NCBI GenBank assembly: GCA_037389465.1
Contig: JAZARR010000250.1
Span: 4,697,001 to 4,761,000 of the forward strand
Length of the DNA stretch: 64,000 bases
Origin: Baylisascaris procyonis
Lineage: Eukaryota; Nematoda; Chromadorea; Rhabditida; Ascarididae
Direction: 5' to 3'
The position numbers and the translations under genes were made by a program. Below, piece by piece: positions 1 through 14,200 of this stretch. Below the pieces are notes generated by a model. That model saw nothing but the letters and a program-made list of their open reading frames with translations, had not been told where the DNA came from and did not search any database. Each line of letters opens with the position of its first letter. Within the stretch, counting starts at the first letter, position 1.

Positions 1-1915
1 GTTACCGTTAATAGTGCATTAAATATACGCTAGCACAAATTCCATAATATCGGAGTGCCGCGGTGCTGAACTTCAATTTTTTTATCTCACTGGTGAGATA
101 TCTCTCTCGCGCTGAGCAAAATGATTTATCTCACTGGAGCTTACATAGGGGGGAGTTTTGCGTTTGCGCAACGTTCGCGTAATTTGTTTGCTTTTTGTGT
201 AATTATTATGTTGTTGCATCTATGCGTTTACGCATCATAGGCATAATTTATGCCTTTCGGTTCTTTTATTGATGCATTTATTGTTTATATTTGCTTAACT
301 AAGAACAAAATGGCGCATCAACAAATTTTATAAATCCCAAAAGAGTGCTCTTTCTACTTTTCTACTACTCTTTGCGATGATGTTATTAAAGAAGGAAAAG
401 CGATCGAGACCTTTAAATTTTAATATTTTTTCATTCAATAATATCTGACTTAAACCTAAAAAGAATAATTGTATTTAAAGAATTGCATAGAATTATACTG
501 AAATTCAACTAATTGCCAAAACTTGAAATATATCTCGTCGTCACTGTACTTTCTCTTCAAAATCATCGTTCAATGTCTAATCTGATTTCGTAGGCAGTAC
601 ATCGTCTTTTTCGTCATTTATGGCGATGTTGATGAGAAGTGCATATTCAGTATTATAGTGCATATTTAATATTATTCACTGCAGCAGGATACGTCTGTGG
701 TGTTGATGGTTGCTGCTGATATTGAGGTCAATAAGATTTTTTGCACGTTGAGGGGATATCAAAACATGCAGTCAACCAATGAAGCTTCATTGAATGCTAA
801 GCAGTATTATTTTCTGTAAAATTGGTTTTTCTTTGTTTGCATTCAGCCCGCATATGCAAATAAGTTTGTTCAGCCTTTCATTGTTTATTGCCTTAATGCC
901 ATAAACTTGTTCAGCCATTCAGGTAAACAATGATGGACCTTCTATGAAATTTGCTCAGTCGATATTTGATCACGTTTTTAATAAATGTTTGGTGAACCAT
1001 CGAACAACAGAAGAATAAGCATCGTTCAAAAGAACAAGCATATTCGCAAGTTGTATTTGAATTTTGCATTCGGACAGTGCTGTTTTAATTTTTCAATTTT
1101 GAAAACTTTTTTAACATTGAGAGCTTCGAAAGCACCTTAATTTATAAAGCCCAACATTCGCATCCAACATATGTAAATTCGAATGGGAAATGAGCAAGAT
1201 ATAGACCCCTTCCGTCCAGCATGCCAAACTCAAGGGCAATCCTGAAAAATTCGGCAAAATGCGCCAGTTCAAACACTCCATTCTCCATCCCCGGTTAATT
1301 GCTGACTGGAATCACGAATACTAGCGGAATAGTACTCAAAAAGTACATCCATGGACAGCTTGTTGAAAACTAGCCGATGGCCAAAAGTCCTGTTCATTGA
1401 GATCTATAGGCGGGATTGTCCTGATCGACCGAATACAATTTTATATTTCGAAGAGAAGTAGTAAAACTTTAACGATTATCGATCATCGATCAGACGGATG
1501 AGAAACGACTCATTAAATTTTCCAAATATTTGTATTAACGCTCATCAATAGCTATATCTTAACGAGCATGATCATATGAAGAAACACAAATTGTACGTTA
1601 TCGGAAGTAAACTAAAAGACGCATTAATGCGATTTTTAATAAGTGAATTCGAATCGCAGTAAAACCCATCAAGTGCAATATTGAGAATTGATTGGCGAAT
1701 ACGAATGCCTTATTACATCACCATGATTCATCAGAATCAAATTCCATTGAGTCAATGTTACAATTCTCGATTCGATACTTTTCTTTAAATATGTGAAGTA
1801 GAGGAAATGCTGCTCTAATATAACATAATCCAACTATTCTCTCATACGAATGTTTTGCACAAGAATGTGGAAGAATTAATACCTCTTATGATTGTTTTAA
1901 ACACACTCTGCAAGC
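1..1915. other. no gene recognised
   Basis: AT-rich sequence with stops in every frame. It contains a small inverted repeat at 83-100 (TATCTCAC/GTGAGATA), part of which recurs at 124-136. Confidence 0.6.
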
Positions 1916-1968
1916 TGTGAAAGTACGATAAAATCCACTTAGAGAAGTGGATTTATTGAACTTTCACA
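1916..1968. repeat. long near-perfect hairpin
   Basis: Arms at 1916-1940 and 1945-1968 with a 4-nt loop AGAG. The inner ten pairs and the outer nine pairs are perfect; a small internal mismatch lies between. Confidence 0.85.
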
Positions 1969-2131
1969 ATTTACGGTGTATGTGAAAATGAACACATTTT
2001 TTGGTAGAATTTGTGTGGGAGGATGACATTGGTTTTTGTGTTAGGAAGGGAACATATTATTTCTTTGCTGATCTGCGGGGAACGATTGCGATAGGATAGA
2101 GTCGACGGTTTGATAGGAAGGCTGGGGTGAA

Positions 2132-2145
2132 GGGGGGGGGGGGGG
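2132..2145. repeat. poly-G tract
   Basis: Fourteen consecutive G, unusual in this AT-rich sequence; could form a quadruplex or be of uncertain length in the assembly. Confidence 0.9.
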
Positions 2146-2339
2146 AACACGGGTGTGAAGAGCGAATTTGAAGCACTTAATCGGTTTAGCATTTAAGATG
2201 CGGGGGCATGCGCGCATGGCTTTTGCACGTGGTTTTTCTTTTTTTTTTGGCAAAGGTATACATATAATTGCCGGGTCTTGTAGACATTAGCTTAATTCAG
2301 TTCCTATTCGGATCCCTTCACTGCGTATCCTTGAGGGTC

Positions 2340-2522
2340 TCACAAAGAATTAATAAGGAAAAGAGATACAGCTGAGATGTTCGTCTGCCGAAGGTACGAG
2401 GCGCGAATGAATTTACGGAGCGAGGGAATTGCCCCGTACATCGAAAGCAGTGCCACATCCCTCACCAGCTCACCGCTTTCGCTGATCCTTGTGACCTCAA
2501 AGTGGCTTTGTATTATAGTCAT
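2340..2522 (-). CDS. weak candidate coding stretch
   Basis: A 60-codon minus-strand open frame in a local GC-richer patch reads RISESGELVRDVALLSMYGA then IPSLRKFIRASYLRQTNIS. A TTTGAG acceptor-like site precedes it and several GT donors fall inside. Composition looks coding, but no partner exon or family was identified. Confidence 0.2.
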   Translation of the reverse strand: MTIIQSHFEVTRISESGELVRDVALLSMYGAIPSLRKFIRASYLRQTNISAVSLFLINSL

Positions 2523-5500
2523 TGCTTAACTCAGACAATAGCCTTGATGTTGTACCCCCTATAAGTAATTCATTCAGTAATTTCCAATAGTTGTCTTTCC
2601 ATAGCCTCAAACCATGCTGATCAGTAACGACATTCATTCATTCCTGAAATCTAAGTATCATCTTCTGTTTGTCTCTTTAATTTCTATATTCAAAGGACCT
2701 CATTCATATGCATGTACCGGTCTTCTCTTATCCCCACTACGAGATAACGAATTGCTCGCTGAATATCTCGATTCAGTCACTTCTCCAAACGACGAAACGG
2801 TTTTAATGGGGATTTGCAGTTGTCCAAACATTGAATGGAACATGAAAAAATTGTACTGGCAACCACAAACATTTCACCGAGTGGATTATTAATAATAATT
2901 TTTGCCAGATGGTTTCTAAGCCTACTGAGGTTACTGCTTATAGTCGTGCTTGTTGAATTAACACTGAATTCTAAATCTGAAACGCTGGCGGATTGTCTTA
3001 TTTATTTGCTTTCTTCAAATAAAAAAGCACTTATTTGAATAAACGCCGAAATTTCCATGAAAACGACCGACAATTGAATGGTCAAAAAGATTATTGCTTC
3101 AATAAATTGGTATAATATATTCACGACCTGCCCTTTTGTTGGCGACTGCTAGAATGTTTTCGTGGACACTATTTAGGTTCTGATCCATAACACGATTCCC
3201 TGTAGTGATTTTGTCTTGGCCGTCACTAATATGCGGAAAGAGTGGGACCGATTTTGCCAGCTGCTAAATGTCCTCAGACAAAACTTGTAGGTCAAAGTTG
3301 CAAAGTTTATTAGTGGTGAAGATCTAATTGAGGAGATTTTTTTTGTAAAAAAAAAAAAAACTTTGATGAATGAAACAGAAGCGAGCGACTTTTCAGGAAC
3401 GTGAAAACGATGCTTTATTTATCTGCTTGCAACGTTTACAAATGGATGTAGTAAATCGCTCATACTGAGTTTTCGTTAGAGCCTCGAAAGCATGAGTGTG
3501 AAACATTCTGCAAAAGTCACATCGAAGTAGTGATGTTTAACTGCTATGTTCTTGCTTATAACTGTAAGAATCGAACATTTTAATTTCACATCAATAGAAC
3601 TCATCAAGCGGCGTTTTCCTCTTGAAAGCGAGAATTTTTTTAATCCTGAGCTTCTAATTCAGGCCATTATGGTAAAAGTTTTTATTGCTTTAGATAGATT
3701 TCGATAATATTGGACATCTTATTTCCTTTTTCTTCCTTAACTTTCTTATCGATAAAGAATTTTATAGTTTAATAGCCAAGAGAAAGGGGGTGTAATTCTA
3801 TGAAAAATTAACGTATAATTTATTTAATTTCTCCCTTTGAAATCAATATGAGGCATTTTTAATGTTTTTTCAATGGCTCCTTTTTCTATTTGTAAAATCG
3901 TTGAAGAGAGAACGACGTCCGCGCTGCTTGTTTGTCTTCTCGTTCTGTGGCAAACTCTCCTCACGGAAGCCTTTTGGCCATACGACAACATTCTTGTTGG
4001 CATCCAATCATGCAAGCAATCTTAGTGCTTGCTTTATTGATTAGCTAGATTCTTCTCCTAAGCGGAGTATCGTTTCTGGTGAAATTTTCTGCTTTATATT
4101 TAATGTTTTATTCAGTATCATCTATTCACTATCATTTATTGCTCGCTTTAATAGTATAGTTCCAAAAATGAAATATTCTCTATATGGAGTGAACTTGTTC
4201 ATTTAGGTTTACTGCAGATTTAATTGCTACTATGAATTGCATAAATTACTTTACACTTCATGACCGATCCTTCAAAGATCACTTATAAAAATGCGTTTCG
4301 TTTTGCTTGCATTATTCTATAATCGGTCAAATGACTGGAAAGTTGAATGCACAATTTTGTATGCTTTGTTTATTTTTTACTAACCTATTGGTGTAATGAG
4401 ATATGATCATCGGTACAATGACATCATTATACGGTTATTTAATATGATGGAAGCTTTCTTGCAGCGATGCTGATTGCCCTTTGATTATCCCCGCTGTCAT
4501 TCACTAGAGCATACCATTTGTCAGTTATTGCCGCATAACTTAGTAAGTCATTGAGCACGAAGAGAGTATCGTTGTCAAACAAAAACCGTTTCAATTACAA
4601 TTTCTTTCAATTTCTTACAAAAGTTTTCAGTCCGTAAGTTTCAAGCTGCTCAAAATCTTACTTATTGAATTCCTCATTCAATTAGAATATATTGAGGAAC
4701 GATACAAACTCAAACACTTTTAATGTGCTAATTTCATGAGAAAACTTCTATTAATAAAAATACTTTTCTTTGCTATAGGATGACGCTGATTTTGCAAAAC
4801 GATGTGAACATCTTTTGCTATTCGGCAACGATGCAAATTATTTGCGAATATATTTTGATGATGTTCGTAATGCTTTTTTTTGTCAAAAATCGACCATCGG
4901 CTCAAATCGTTAGCAATATTTCGTTTTATTTTTTTCACTAGGTTGGATCTTGAAAAATTCAACTTTTAAACTCAGTGATATCTCTTATAAACGATATAAA
5001 AAGTGATTCATCTAAATAAATATAATCTCCACCGTTGATCGACGGGTATTAATTATGCGGCAATATTTATACCTACCCAGTTTCCGTGGTGATTGAAACC
5101 ACCAAGAAACATACGAACATATGCCTTCAAATGCAAAGGTATGACGTCATCGCGTTGAGGTGTTCCAAAATATTAAGGAAAAGCGAATTTTTTTATTAAA
5201 TTCACACTTTGGCGCTTTTTGCTTAATTTTCGGACTTTTTGCATATTAACTTTTTATAGAAATTTTCACTTGATTAAATAAAAGAATTTCTTCACAAAAT
5301 CATATTCCCATCTAACATTGTGTGTTTTCATAATAATGGAGACTGTGAAATTGTTATATCGATTAGAAACCCTCTGTCAATGAATAGAAACGGCACATTG
5401 TGAACGTTGATGCTTACTGCATTGTCTTCTATCTCAAAAGCTTTTATGCAAATTGTAATATACTCATATTTATTAATATAATGCAATGACATATGTCTCG

Positions 5501-7097
5501 AAATGTTTCTTTCACTTGGCATTTACTTCCGTTAATGAACTGAACATCATTTCAATGAAATTCGCCTCTTTTGAATAGATAACAATCAATCGCATCGATT
5601 TTTTTCTTCGAAGAAAATATATCTGATTTGAGTTTATGAATTCTAATTAGAATATTCGCTTGAAGTTTTCATATAGATGGAAAAATGTTCTCCCTATTTT
5701 AATTTTTTTTTTCTCAGTGCACTTCTGTTTCAGTGAAACTGTTTATTCCATAATTGTTATGAATTTCAGTGAAATTTTTATTTTTGAAGAGGTTTTTCAT
5801 AAATATCGATTATACTCAATTCTATTCATTTAATTTTTTAAAAGTTTTCAATGCACATTCGCACTCTTCAAGCTGAATTAATAAGAAATTGCGAAATGTA
5901 CTTTCTGCATATTTTAATCATAAAAATGGTCGTTCATTTTATGAATGCATCTTTCACATCAGTAAACATATAGTTGCTAATGTTGCCCATTTGCGCTAAA
6001 AGCATTGCTTATATATCGTTTCCATGAAAAAATATCTTATCACATCGAGTAAAATCTCGAAGGCAATCAGCTTTCCTTACAGCATAACAACAGGAATGTT
6101 TTGCTTAAGATTTTTTAATACACAGTAGCAGCATTATCTAACTTTTTTATATATAGAATAATTCAGCCTTGTAGTTATATTATCGAAGCAGTAACCTTAT
6201 CGATAAGGAACAAATTTTTCAATTAAAGGGGTTGAAATTATCGAGGAAGGATAGGGAGAAATTCATCTGAGATATAAAAGAAAGGCAAAAACAATAAGGA
6301 AGTAGAGGTTCGTTTTTATTATGTTGCGATCAATAAATTTTATTGCTAGGATGGAGTTATATTTGCGGTGTTAGCTTTTATTTTAGATGAATAAAATGAA
6401 ATCTATATTAGTGGATTCTCTGCAACAAAATCCCGATAAGCTCTTCCTACTGTTTAACTAGTCTTGTTACATTTATCTCACTCAACTATGAAACGAAATC
6501 GCACTAAACATAAGGCGATAGGGATTGGTATATTTCAAATTCGCAAATTTCCAACGCTCTTCTGTAAGACTATAGTCTGTTGGCGATGAAAACATGACTT
6601 GTGTTATAAACGCTGTTATTTGTGTTAAATGCTAGGGCAGCTTGTAGTAATTTTACTACCGCCTTATCAATTCGAGGATTAGAATGAAGAAAAGTGAAGG
6701 ACATAAATTTCACTAGTGATCTAAAAGTGAGGTAATTTTCGAGCAAAATTTCGAGAGAATAATCTAACAGACGAAGTTTTCATTTCTTTCAAATTTTACT
6801 TAATTTTGAAGCGTTTTTGTTTTCCTTAAGAAGCAGTTCTTCTTTACAGAAAAAAAAACTGTTCTGAACAAAATCTGCTCTCTAGCGTTCGGCTTAGAAT
6901 ACTTTGGGCGATAACGTTGGGGACGTTGTTTGATAATTGCCCTCATTTGCACTTATTCTTTACTTTTTGAGCTATTGCTTTGTATATGCACGAAAATGTC
7001 AACATCACAGAGACGAAGCTTTATTGATCGATGATGATTCGCTTTATGCATTCATACATAATTGCTTTATAAACAAGTAAATAAGTAAATAAATAGA

Positions 7098-7104
<7 letters not shown>
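2523..7104. other. no gene recognised
   Basis: Only short open frames with low-complexity or hydrophobic translations. A T8..A14 foldback lies at 3337-3360. Nothing else is supported. Confidence 0.6.

Positions 7105-7177
<73 letters not shown>
7105..7177. repeat. (TA)n microsatellite
   Basis: Uninterrupted TA dinucleotide run of about 73 bp. Confidence 0.97.
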
Positions 7178-7181
<4 letters not shown>

Positions 7182-7534
7182 AAAATTTTTACTTGTTATC
7201 ATAATGTTATATAAGATAATACTCATCCAACTGTATCGACATCTGATTGCTTAAAAAGTGGCGAAATTCAATCGTAATAGGTTTCTCATTTTAAGAAAAA
7301 GCATATAACATTGTTAATGAAAGACATTCTTGCTGAATTTGAAGAGAAAAATAAAAATTTAGAGCCGCTTATTACCAAGAGTGCCAATCACTTTTGCAAA
7401 ATATCATCAAAAATTTTGAGTTCTCACTGATTATATTTGTCCGCTTTTTCAAGATTTTAGAATCGCTTAACTTATAATCCTTAATCGAAATCGTTTTGCG
7501 GAATCATTTTCTTCGTGCAGAAGCAGTCTATTGC

Positions 7535-7553
7535 TTTTTTTTTTTTTTTTTTT
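7535..7553. repeat. poly-T tract ending in GCAG
   Basis: Nineteen T followed by GCAG, an excellent splice acceptor in form, but no convincing open exon follows. Confidence 0.85.
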
Positions 7554-9731
7554 GCAGTCATCACCTCACTTAGCATTGATTAAAGGTTCAAAGCATACTT
7601 TGAATTAGAGCTTTACAATGTCGGACGATTCTATTTAATAGCTGACCTAAATTTCTTTTCACTTTTTTCCAGCATTTAAACTTTTAAATCTCATTTTTTG
7701 TATAAAAATTCCACAATGGTGGAATAAAAAACTTCTTCGAGACAAAAGCATGCCGTCTTAATTCCTTTATATAAAGTCATTCTCCAAATTTCGGTACGTT
7801 GAGTTCATTCTAAAATCTCTTGATGATGTTTTTGGAAAGAAGTGTATTTGAAAGTGCTATCTTCGTACTACAAAGAATTTATAGGTTTGCATCATCGGAC
7901 TCAATAGAACGCTGCAAAATCTGCTATCCATTAAAACCGATCAAAATTTACAATAATTATTATGCTCACTTCACATTGGTCAGCTCGTAAAAAGGTCACT
8001 TTCTTGAAGAAGGTTTACTCGAATGGCACATCAGTTAAAATTTAAATCTATGTGCCATCATGCCTGAACATCACTGCGCACATTCAAAAATTTCTGATTA
8101 TGGTTTCGGTCACTTTTTTGAAGGGTGGGAGAGGAGAAGATTGGCCGACCAATTTTCCAGTATTTGATGCTCATTTTCCGAACGGAATCAAACTTATTAC
8201 GGACTTTATTCAAATTCGATGATGGGAAAATTAGGAAAGCATATTCCGAGAGATAAGATGCAGCCAAATCAACTGAATACTACCGATTACAAAATTGTCG
8301 CATAATTCTAGTAGAGATAACAGAAATCCGGCTCGTAGATTATCGCTATTAAAGTTGCCACGTCTACATCATTGATGAATGTCAATGAGAATATACAAGC
8401 CTATAAAAGAAACCTTCAATGAATCCCTAATACATAAAACTAGACTCGTTCAGCGCTCCTCAAAAGTATTTGCGAGTTAATGGAACACATTTATTCAGTA
8501 ATCTGCTAGCTTTCACTAAGCTCGCCCGCCATATGGCTGTCGTAAAATCGTCTCGCCAGTTTCTATTGATCGAAGTGCTTTAAGCTTCCTAGTCACAACA
8601 TTCTATTTCACTTTTAGGCATCAGCGTCAGTCCCTCTTATTTCAGTGTACTTTTCAACTTATTACAATTTATTCTGTATTTAAATGTGGTATTTTTTAAC
8701 TTTTTATGTATGTAATTTTTCTTAAGTTTTTCTTTACCTGTGTATACAAATTTGTTCACACCTTTAAATGTCTATACATTTTTGAATCTTGTGGATCAAT
8801 TCGAAATATAATATGAGGAAATTATCCTGTGGCATCATTATATTCAACAAATTTCATTTCTCAAATTTCACTATTGAAAGAAGAGAAATTACACACATAT
8901 GAAAGCAGTGACATAACAATGCTATATTTCACTTTTGCAGAGCAAATTTATCAAATAATGAAAATGAAAATTTTTTGTGAGCGTTTTGTTCGAGTGGCTA
9001 GACATATGATTGCATTATTTTGTATGTTTTATCATATTCAATGGTCAGTGAAATTCGTCGATGAGGTGAGCGGAATGCAGCAATGCATATCGTGCCAGCT
9101 GTCAGCTACCATATGCTTCGTTTTCATTAATGCTACAGCTTAAATGAGAAAGAACACGCAGCCCTAGTTATATTGGGCTTTTGTTATGAAACGATGCAGC
9201 CATTGTACCTTTAGATACATGGTAGTCGGGACAATTTGTTGCAAATTGTGGCTCTTATTTGCTAGGTGTCATAGAATGTTTTCACGTTGCAAACAAGTTC
9301 TATAAGGCGACGAAATCATGCTCGAACCTATCCTTCGCACATCTTCGACGTCATCTCCCTTTGGCAAATTACTTTTGATTTATAGCTTTTTACTCTTCTG
9401 AAGTATTACATCTGTTTTTGAGAGCGGAAAGAGGATAACAGAAGTAGTGAAACTGCCACAAATTACTTGTTTACAATAATTGCAGAAATCAATAAATTTT
9501 CAATAATTGAAGCAGTTGCTTGTTAGAATGGTTGTGTTGGGCGAATTGGCCCATCTTTACTCTCGTATAGCCCTCCAACCTGCTTACTAACTGATGCAAA
9601 AGCGAGGCAGCGTGCAAATTTCATTACGCGCTGTCTCAAGCACTGAGCATTTCGAGTGTCTCCGTTAGCTCATTTCTAGGTCCGCATTTCCTCTTTTCTT
9701 TTCTCTTCATTACTTAAAGAATGTTATTATT

Positions 9732-9734
<3 letters not shown>

Positions 9735-9796
<62 letters not shown>
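9735..9796. repeat. (TA)n microsatellite
   Basis: Uninterrupted TA run of about 62 bp. Confidence 0.97.
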
Positions 9797-9797
<1 letters not shown>

Positions 9798-11193
9798 TAT
9801 GAAGATATATCGACAATCGACGACTGTTCCACTAGTCAATCGATGAATATGAAGTACCATGCAGAAATATTTACTTGGTTAATATGATAGAATTTAGTGA
9901 CTCATTTACATTGCTGCTACATTAACCGAATTTACCTATTTTTATTATAGGTGTTCACATCGTCCACTAATACAAGTTTTACCTTAATGAAACATTATTG
10001 AGTGTACGGAGAGTAAATGGGAAATTCAATCCCTTAGCAGATTCATCTGCATTTTAAACTGGGAGTTGATCGAGGTGACTGCTCAGTTTAATTTTCAGAT
10101 CAAGTGGTATATTGAAAGGATTGCCTGCATGAACATTTATCAGTGAAAATTCGTTGATATATCTTGTTTTAGGGAGATTTGTTGGAGAACATTTAATATC
10201 ATAGCGTATTTTAAAACGGATGTTCATCGATGTTCACATAAAGTATAACCAAATGTTACTTTATGAACTTTTTCGATATATCCCCGATTATCTCAGGTCC
10301 TTTTTATTCAATCAAATTTTGATTAGGGAACATATCGCATTTATAATACTCATTTTCTGCGATGCTAGTTCCCCTTAGCTCCAAACATGAATTTTTTATC
10401 ACTCTACTATGGTTTTTATTTGGTTGATTTATGCAGCTATGACTCTTGAAAAGGCTACCAAAGCTCTTCACAACCATTTCTTGCTTTAATGCGCTTCAGC
10501 AATAAACCCAAAATCTCATCCTCCATTTAGATAAAGTTTTTAATTTTCTCAAGAGCGCAAAACTTTTCCTATTCGAACGTTACAAACACTTTAATTTCTA
10601 ATCATCCACTTCGAATTTCTGTTCATATTTAATCGCTTAGAAGCTAAAAAAAAGCTTGAGTCAAAGAACATCTGCCGCTCTTTCTTACTTTCTTCCCTCA
10701 CTTTTACCTCTATCTTCCCTTTTTTTTGGAAATATAGACGCTGTCCGATAAATTTTCAAGAGGGTCCAAAAACACTTTTATCGGGCAGGTGTTGTGAGCC
10801 ATTTCTGATATAATACTCTCGTTTTTGCATTTCAATTCGCAAAAACTGAAAAGGAACGGATGTATTGATATTGAAGTTGAGATGATTCTGTGCAGCATTC
10901 TTCCCTTACTTGCTTCTGTCCTGTAGCCCTGCAGATCCAGTCGTGAACTACCGTTGATATTGTGACGCTTCTAACGATGAAATTTTGGCTTCTAGATTCG
11001 AGCCACCTTGTTTCCAGAAAAGAAAATTTAACTGAATCGACATTATCTGTGTGACTTTTTTCCCAAATGATAGTTATTTTATTGAACGCTTTGCATTTTT
11101 CCGAACCCCTACAACCTTAGCGCGAATTCAGTACTTCTTTGAATAGACTGGTGGAGAAATTCTTGCCTGTTTGAACCGAATTCGCATACTCAC

Positions 11194-11262
11194 TTGGGGG
11201 CATTGAGTGCGTTTGAGTGGCTTACACTTGGGAAAGCACATCGGGCAATTATGTCCAACATT
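11194..11262 (-). CDS. candidate Cys-rich minus-strand exon
   Basis: A 23-codon minus-strand segment between a GTGAATAG acceptor and a consensus GTGAGT donor reads NVGHNCPMCFPKCKPLKRTQ plus CPQ, with cysteines spaced C-x2-C-x3-C-x7-C. It resembles part of a zinc-binding or disulfide-rich module, but it is short and isolated. Confidence 0.25.
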
Positions 11263-14200
11263 CTATTCACAAAAAGCCTCTCGTTTGATTTGCATTGAGA
11301 GGGAATCACTTTGTACCAGTGGTTTAGTGTCTTCAGCCTCTACTTCAACCAATCTTATTTATTTCAAAATTCTACACTGTCGACAGATTTTTGTTTATGA
11401 GATCTCCATAGTGTTGAGATATTCGCCACACATGCCACACCAATAGTTTTCAAGCAAGTACATATATGGCAACGTTAAGGTTGTGGGACTTTTCCTTCAC
11501 CGACATTTGCGCCTCGAGTGGAATCGAATTGTTGTAGATTATTTCTGGGCATGCTCCTCTGGTACAAATATATCATGGTGAAAATGTTGGTGACAAATGT
11601 TAGAGATGCAAATGTCCCTTGGCACATATTTGAACGTATTTCTTGATATAAAATATCCAATAACCGAGCACATTATGAGATTCTTGGCCAAGCGCGCACA
11701 ATTTTTTCTTTGCTTTTTGCAGCACATCGATGCAACGCTGTTCTCATTTTATTGCTGGATTAGAGGATTCAAAGAGTCGCTGTACCATACAGCTGACATT
11801 TATTTACTGGGATGAATCGTATGCTCTATGCTACTCTAGTATGATGGTTCGGATGATGGGACAAATGGTATTTCTATCTTCCTCTATATTTCTATTATGT
11901 TTTAATTAGATGGACATGTAATAAACGTGGGATGTTGTAGAAAATATGCAGCTTCATAGGTTGCAGGTTTGTTCCACGTAACTTCAGTTAATGGAAAAGA
12001 TGGAGGAGAGGGGAGAGGGAAAGAGGAGGAAAGGTATAGTAGCAATGAAATACAAATATAAAATCTATTTTGCAACTTCTACGATCTTTACCGAAGAACC
12101 TAGAAATTCTTCAAAAGTCGAAATCAATATTGTTTTCAGGCGCTATTTATTTTGCATTTTAGAATTATAGCCTATGAAAGGCGCATTAATTTCGGGCGCA
12201 TCACGAAAAGAGCTTTGCACTTTTATTGGCATTGAAGCGGGCCAAGAATTAGGCTTTTCTTGAGCTTTGTTCGGGTCAAAGAATTAAATTCAATGAGCTG
12301 ACGCGCATGATGTTACCGCCTCACTTTTTTCCTCTGAGGTTACCCATCTCTACCTATTTTCGTTTCTTGATCTTTGAAATGCTTTATCTCTCTCTTTCTC
12401 TCTTTCAGTCATATCGAGTCATTATTCAACGAAATTTTAAGATTTGAATTATCGATGGTGCGATAGACTAGAAGTATGAATTGCAGATCTTATCGCATCA
12501 TTTCCGCACTTTGTTTTTTTTTTTTGTGACGAATAATTGTAGCATTCATTACCAACATCCTATAAGCTATGAATAATTCCGCATAACTATAGCTGAGTAT
12601 CTCACATGAACTTTTTATCCCACAAACATCTAACATTATTTGCTGATCGTATATCCAGATCGTATATTTAGCTGATTGCCACTATAGGTTATCGATCGTT
12701 TCATTAGAAGAGCAATCGTTTCCGATTCCTAGTCGACGATTATGAGTTGAACTCGACAAGAATCGACAAATAAAATTTATGCATAATATATCTAAACTAT
12801 GTTCCATTTTCTTCCAGTCAATAATGCACTGTTGATTTATGCTTTAAAAAAGTTGCGTAATTTTAACGCATTTCAGCATTTCATGTAATTGCATTACTGC
12901 ATCAAAATAAGCGAGGGCAGCCCTTTGTTCTTTGAGTTGTTTATGTCAATGCGCTTAGCCACCTTGTTTAAAAGATTCGGTGCTGTTAAATAAAAAACTG
13001 CTTAAATGTTACAGTTGCATAGATGGACATACAACAGGAAATGATGCAGGAATAATTTCAACAAGTGATAATAACCGAACAACCGAATTTCTTCACAGGC
13101 AAAAATTTCGTTCATTTTTTATCAACTTTGATTCGGTTTCCAATCCTCTCATTGCCTGATCAATTGAAATGCGGCTTCAACCGAATATTTCCATGGCTGC
13201 TGAGCGATGCTTTTTGGCATGCATTCAGTTTCGGCTCAAGTTCGTTTGCAGCCTGCGCTTTGACCAGTCATTGGCCAAAATAAATATTGTTTGGCTGTCT
13301 TCACTACTGAACAGCTATCAGGAAAATCCACGTTCCCTCGAATTTGCAATTTTCGCATTCTCGAAAATTTCGAAGACGTAACTAAAAATTGGTACTTTTT
13401 TGCGCCAGAAATTTACTCCCTTTAGATAACGTTACCATCCAATTATTGAAATTTAGATTTTTTCCGGAAGTATTCTATGATGGCAGTTTGATTAAAGTAA
13501 AGGATTCTCGAGTGACAGTCACCCCTTTTTCATCTTCCATTGAATGGGATAGCCAGAATATTCTCAGAGTAAACTTATAATGAAGCTCGCATGAAATTAA
13601 TCGGTGCTCGCAAATCGCATTGGTTTGAGAAATCGGTAAAATTCGAATTCGAACAAATGTCGAATTTTAATAATAGTCCTACTAGATAGGTAGCTAAAAC
13701 TTCGCGAAAAACTGAGGCTTGCTAAGTGCGACCGATCTGACGGGCGAAGTGAATCACCGAAGTAAGGGACTTGTTTATTACAGGCAACAACACCGCGAGA
13801 CGATAAGAAACATACGTTGATTAGCAATCAAAACCTCAGCCTGTTTATGTCATCGGCTACTGCCCCCTAAGGCAAGCCATAGTCCACGTAGGGATAGATC
13901 AACACCGACATCAACACAAGTGTGAAGAAAACAACTCGTCGCACAAAATGAACGTCAGCACGATCACAGAGATCACAGGAGCTCATTTGATCATAATAGT
14001 TCACTTGTTAGCCTAAAGTTATGGAATTTGAGGCGTTTAATTTACATTTTAGTTTAAATAATTATATTCAAGTAAGATATTTTAGATTCAGAAGAGGATA
14101 TGAACATTAAAATGCCAAAAAAATTGCGTTTATTTTGCATCAACTGAATCTTAATTTTTTGCGGTGATTGGGTCACGAAAAAACCTACAAATCCTTCGTG

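Larger units (their letters stand above)
7178..11193. other. no gene recognised
   Basis: AT-rich, with the second (TA)n array. Short open frames on both strands lack paired splice sites. Confidence 0.6.

Noticed and set aside
1971..2253. Minus-strand open frames with a Pro run
   Set aside because: The proline run is the translation of the poly-G tract; the frames overlap each other and lack splice or family support.
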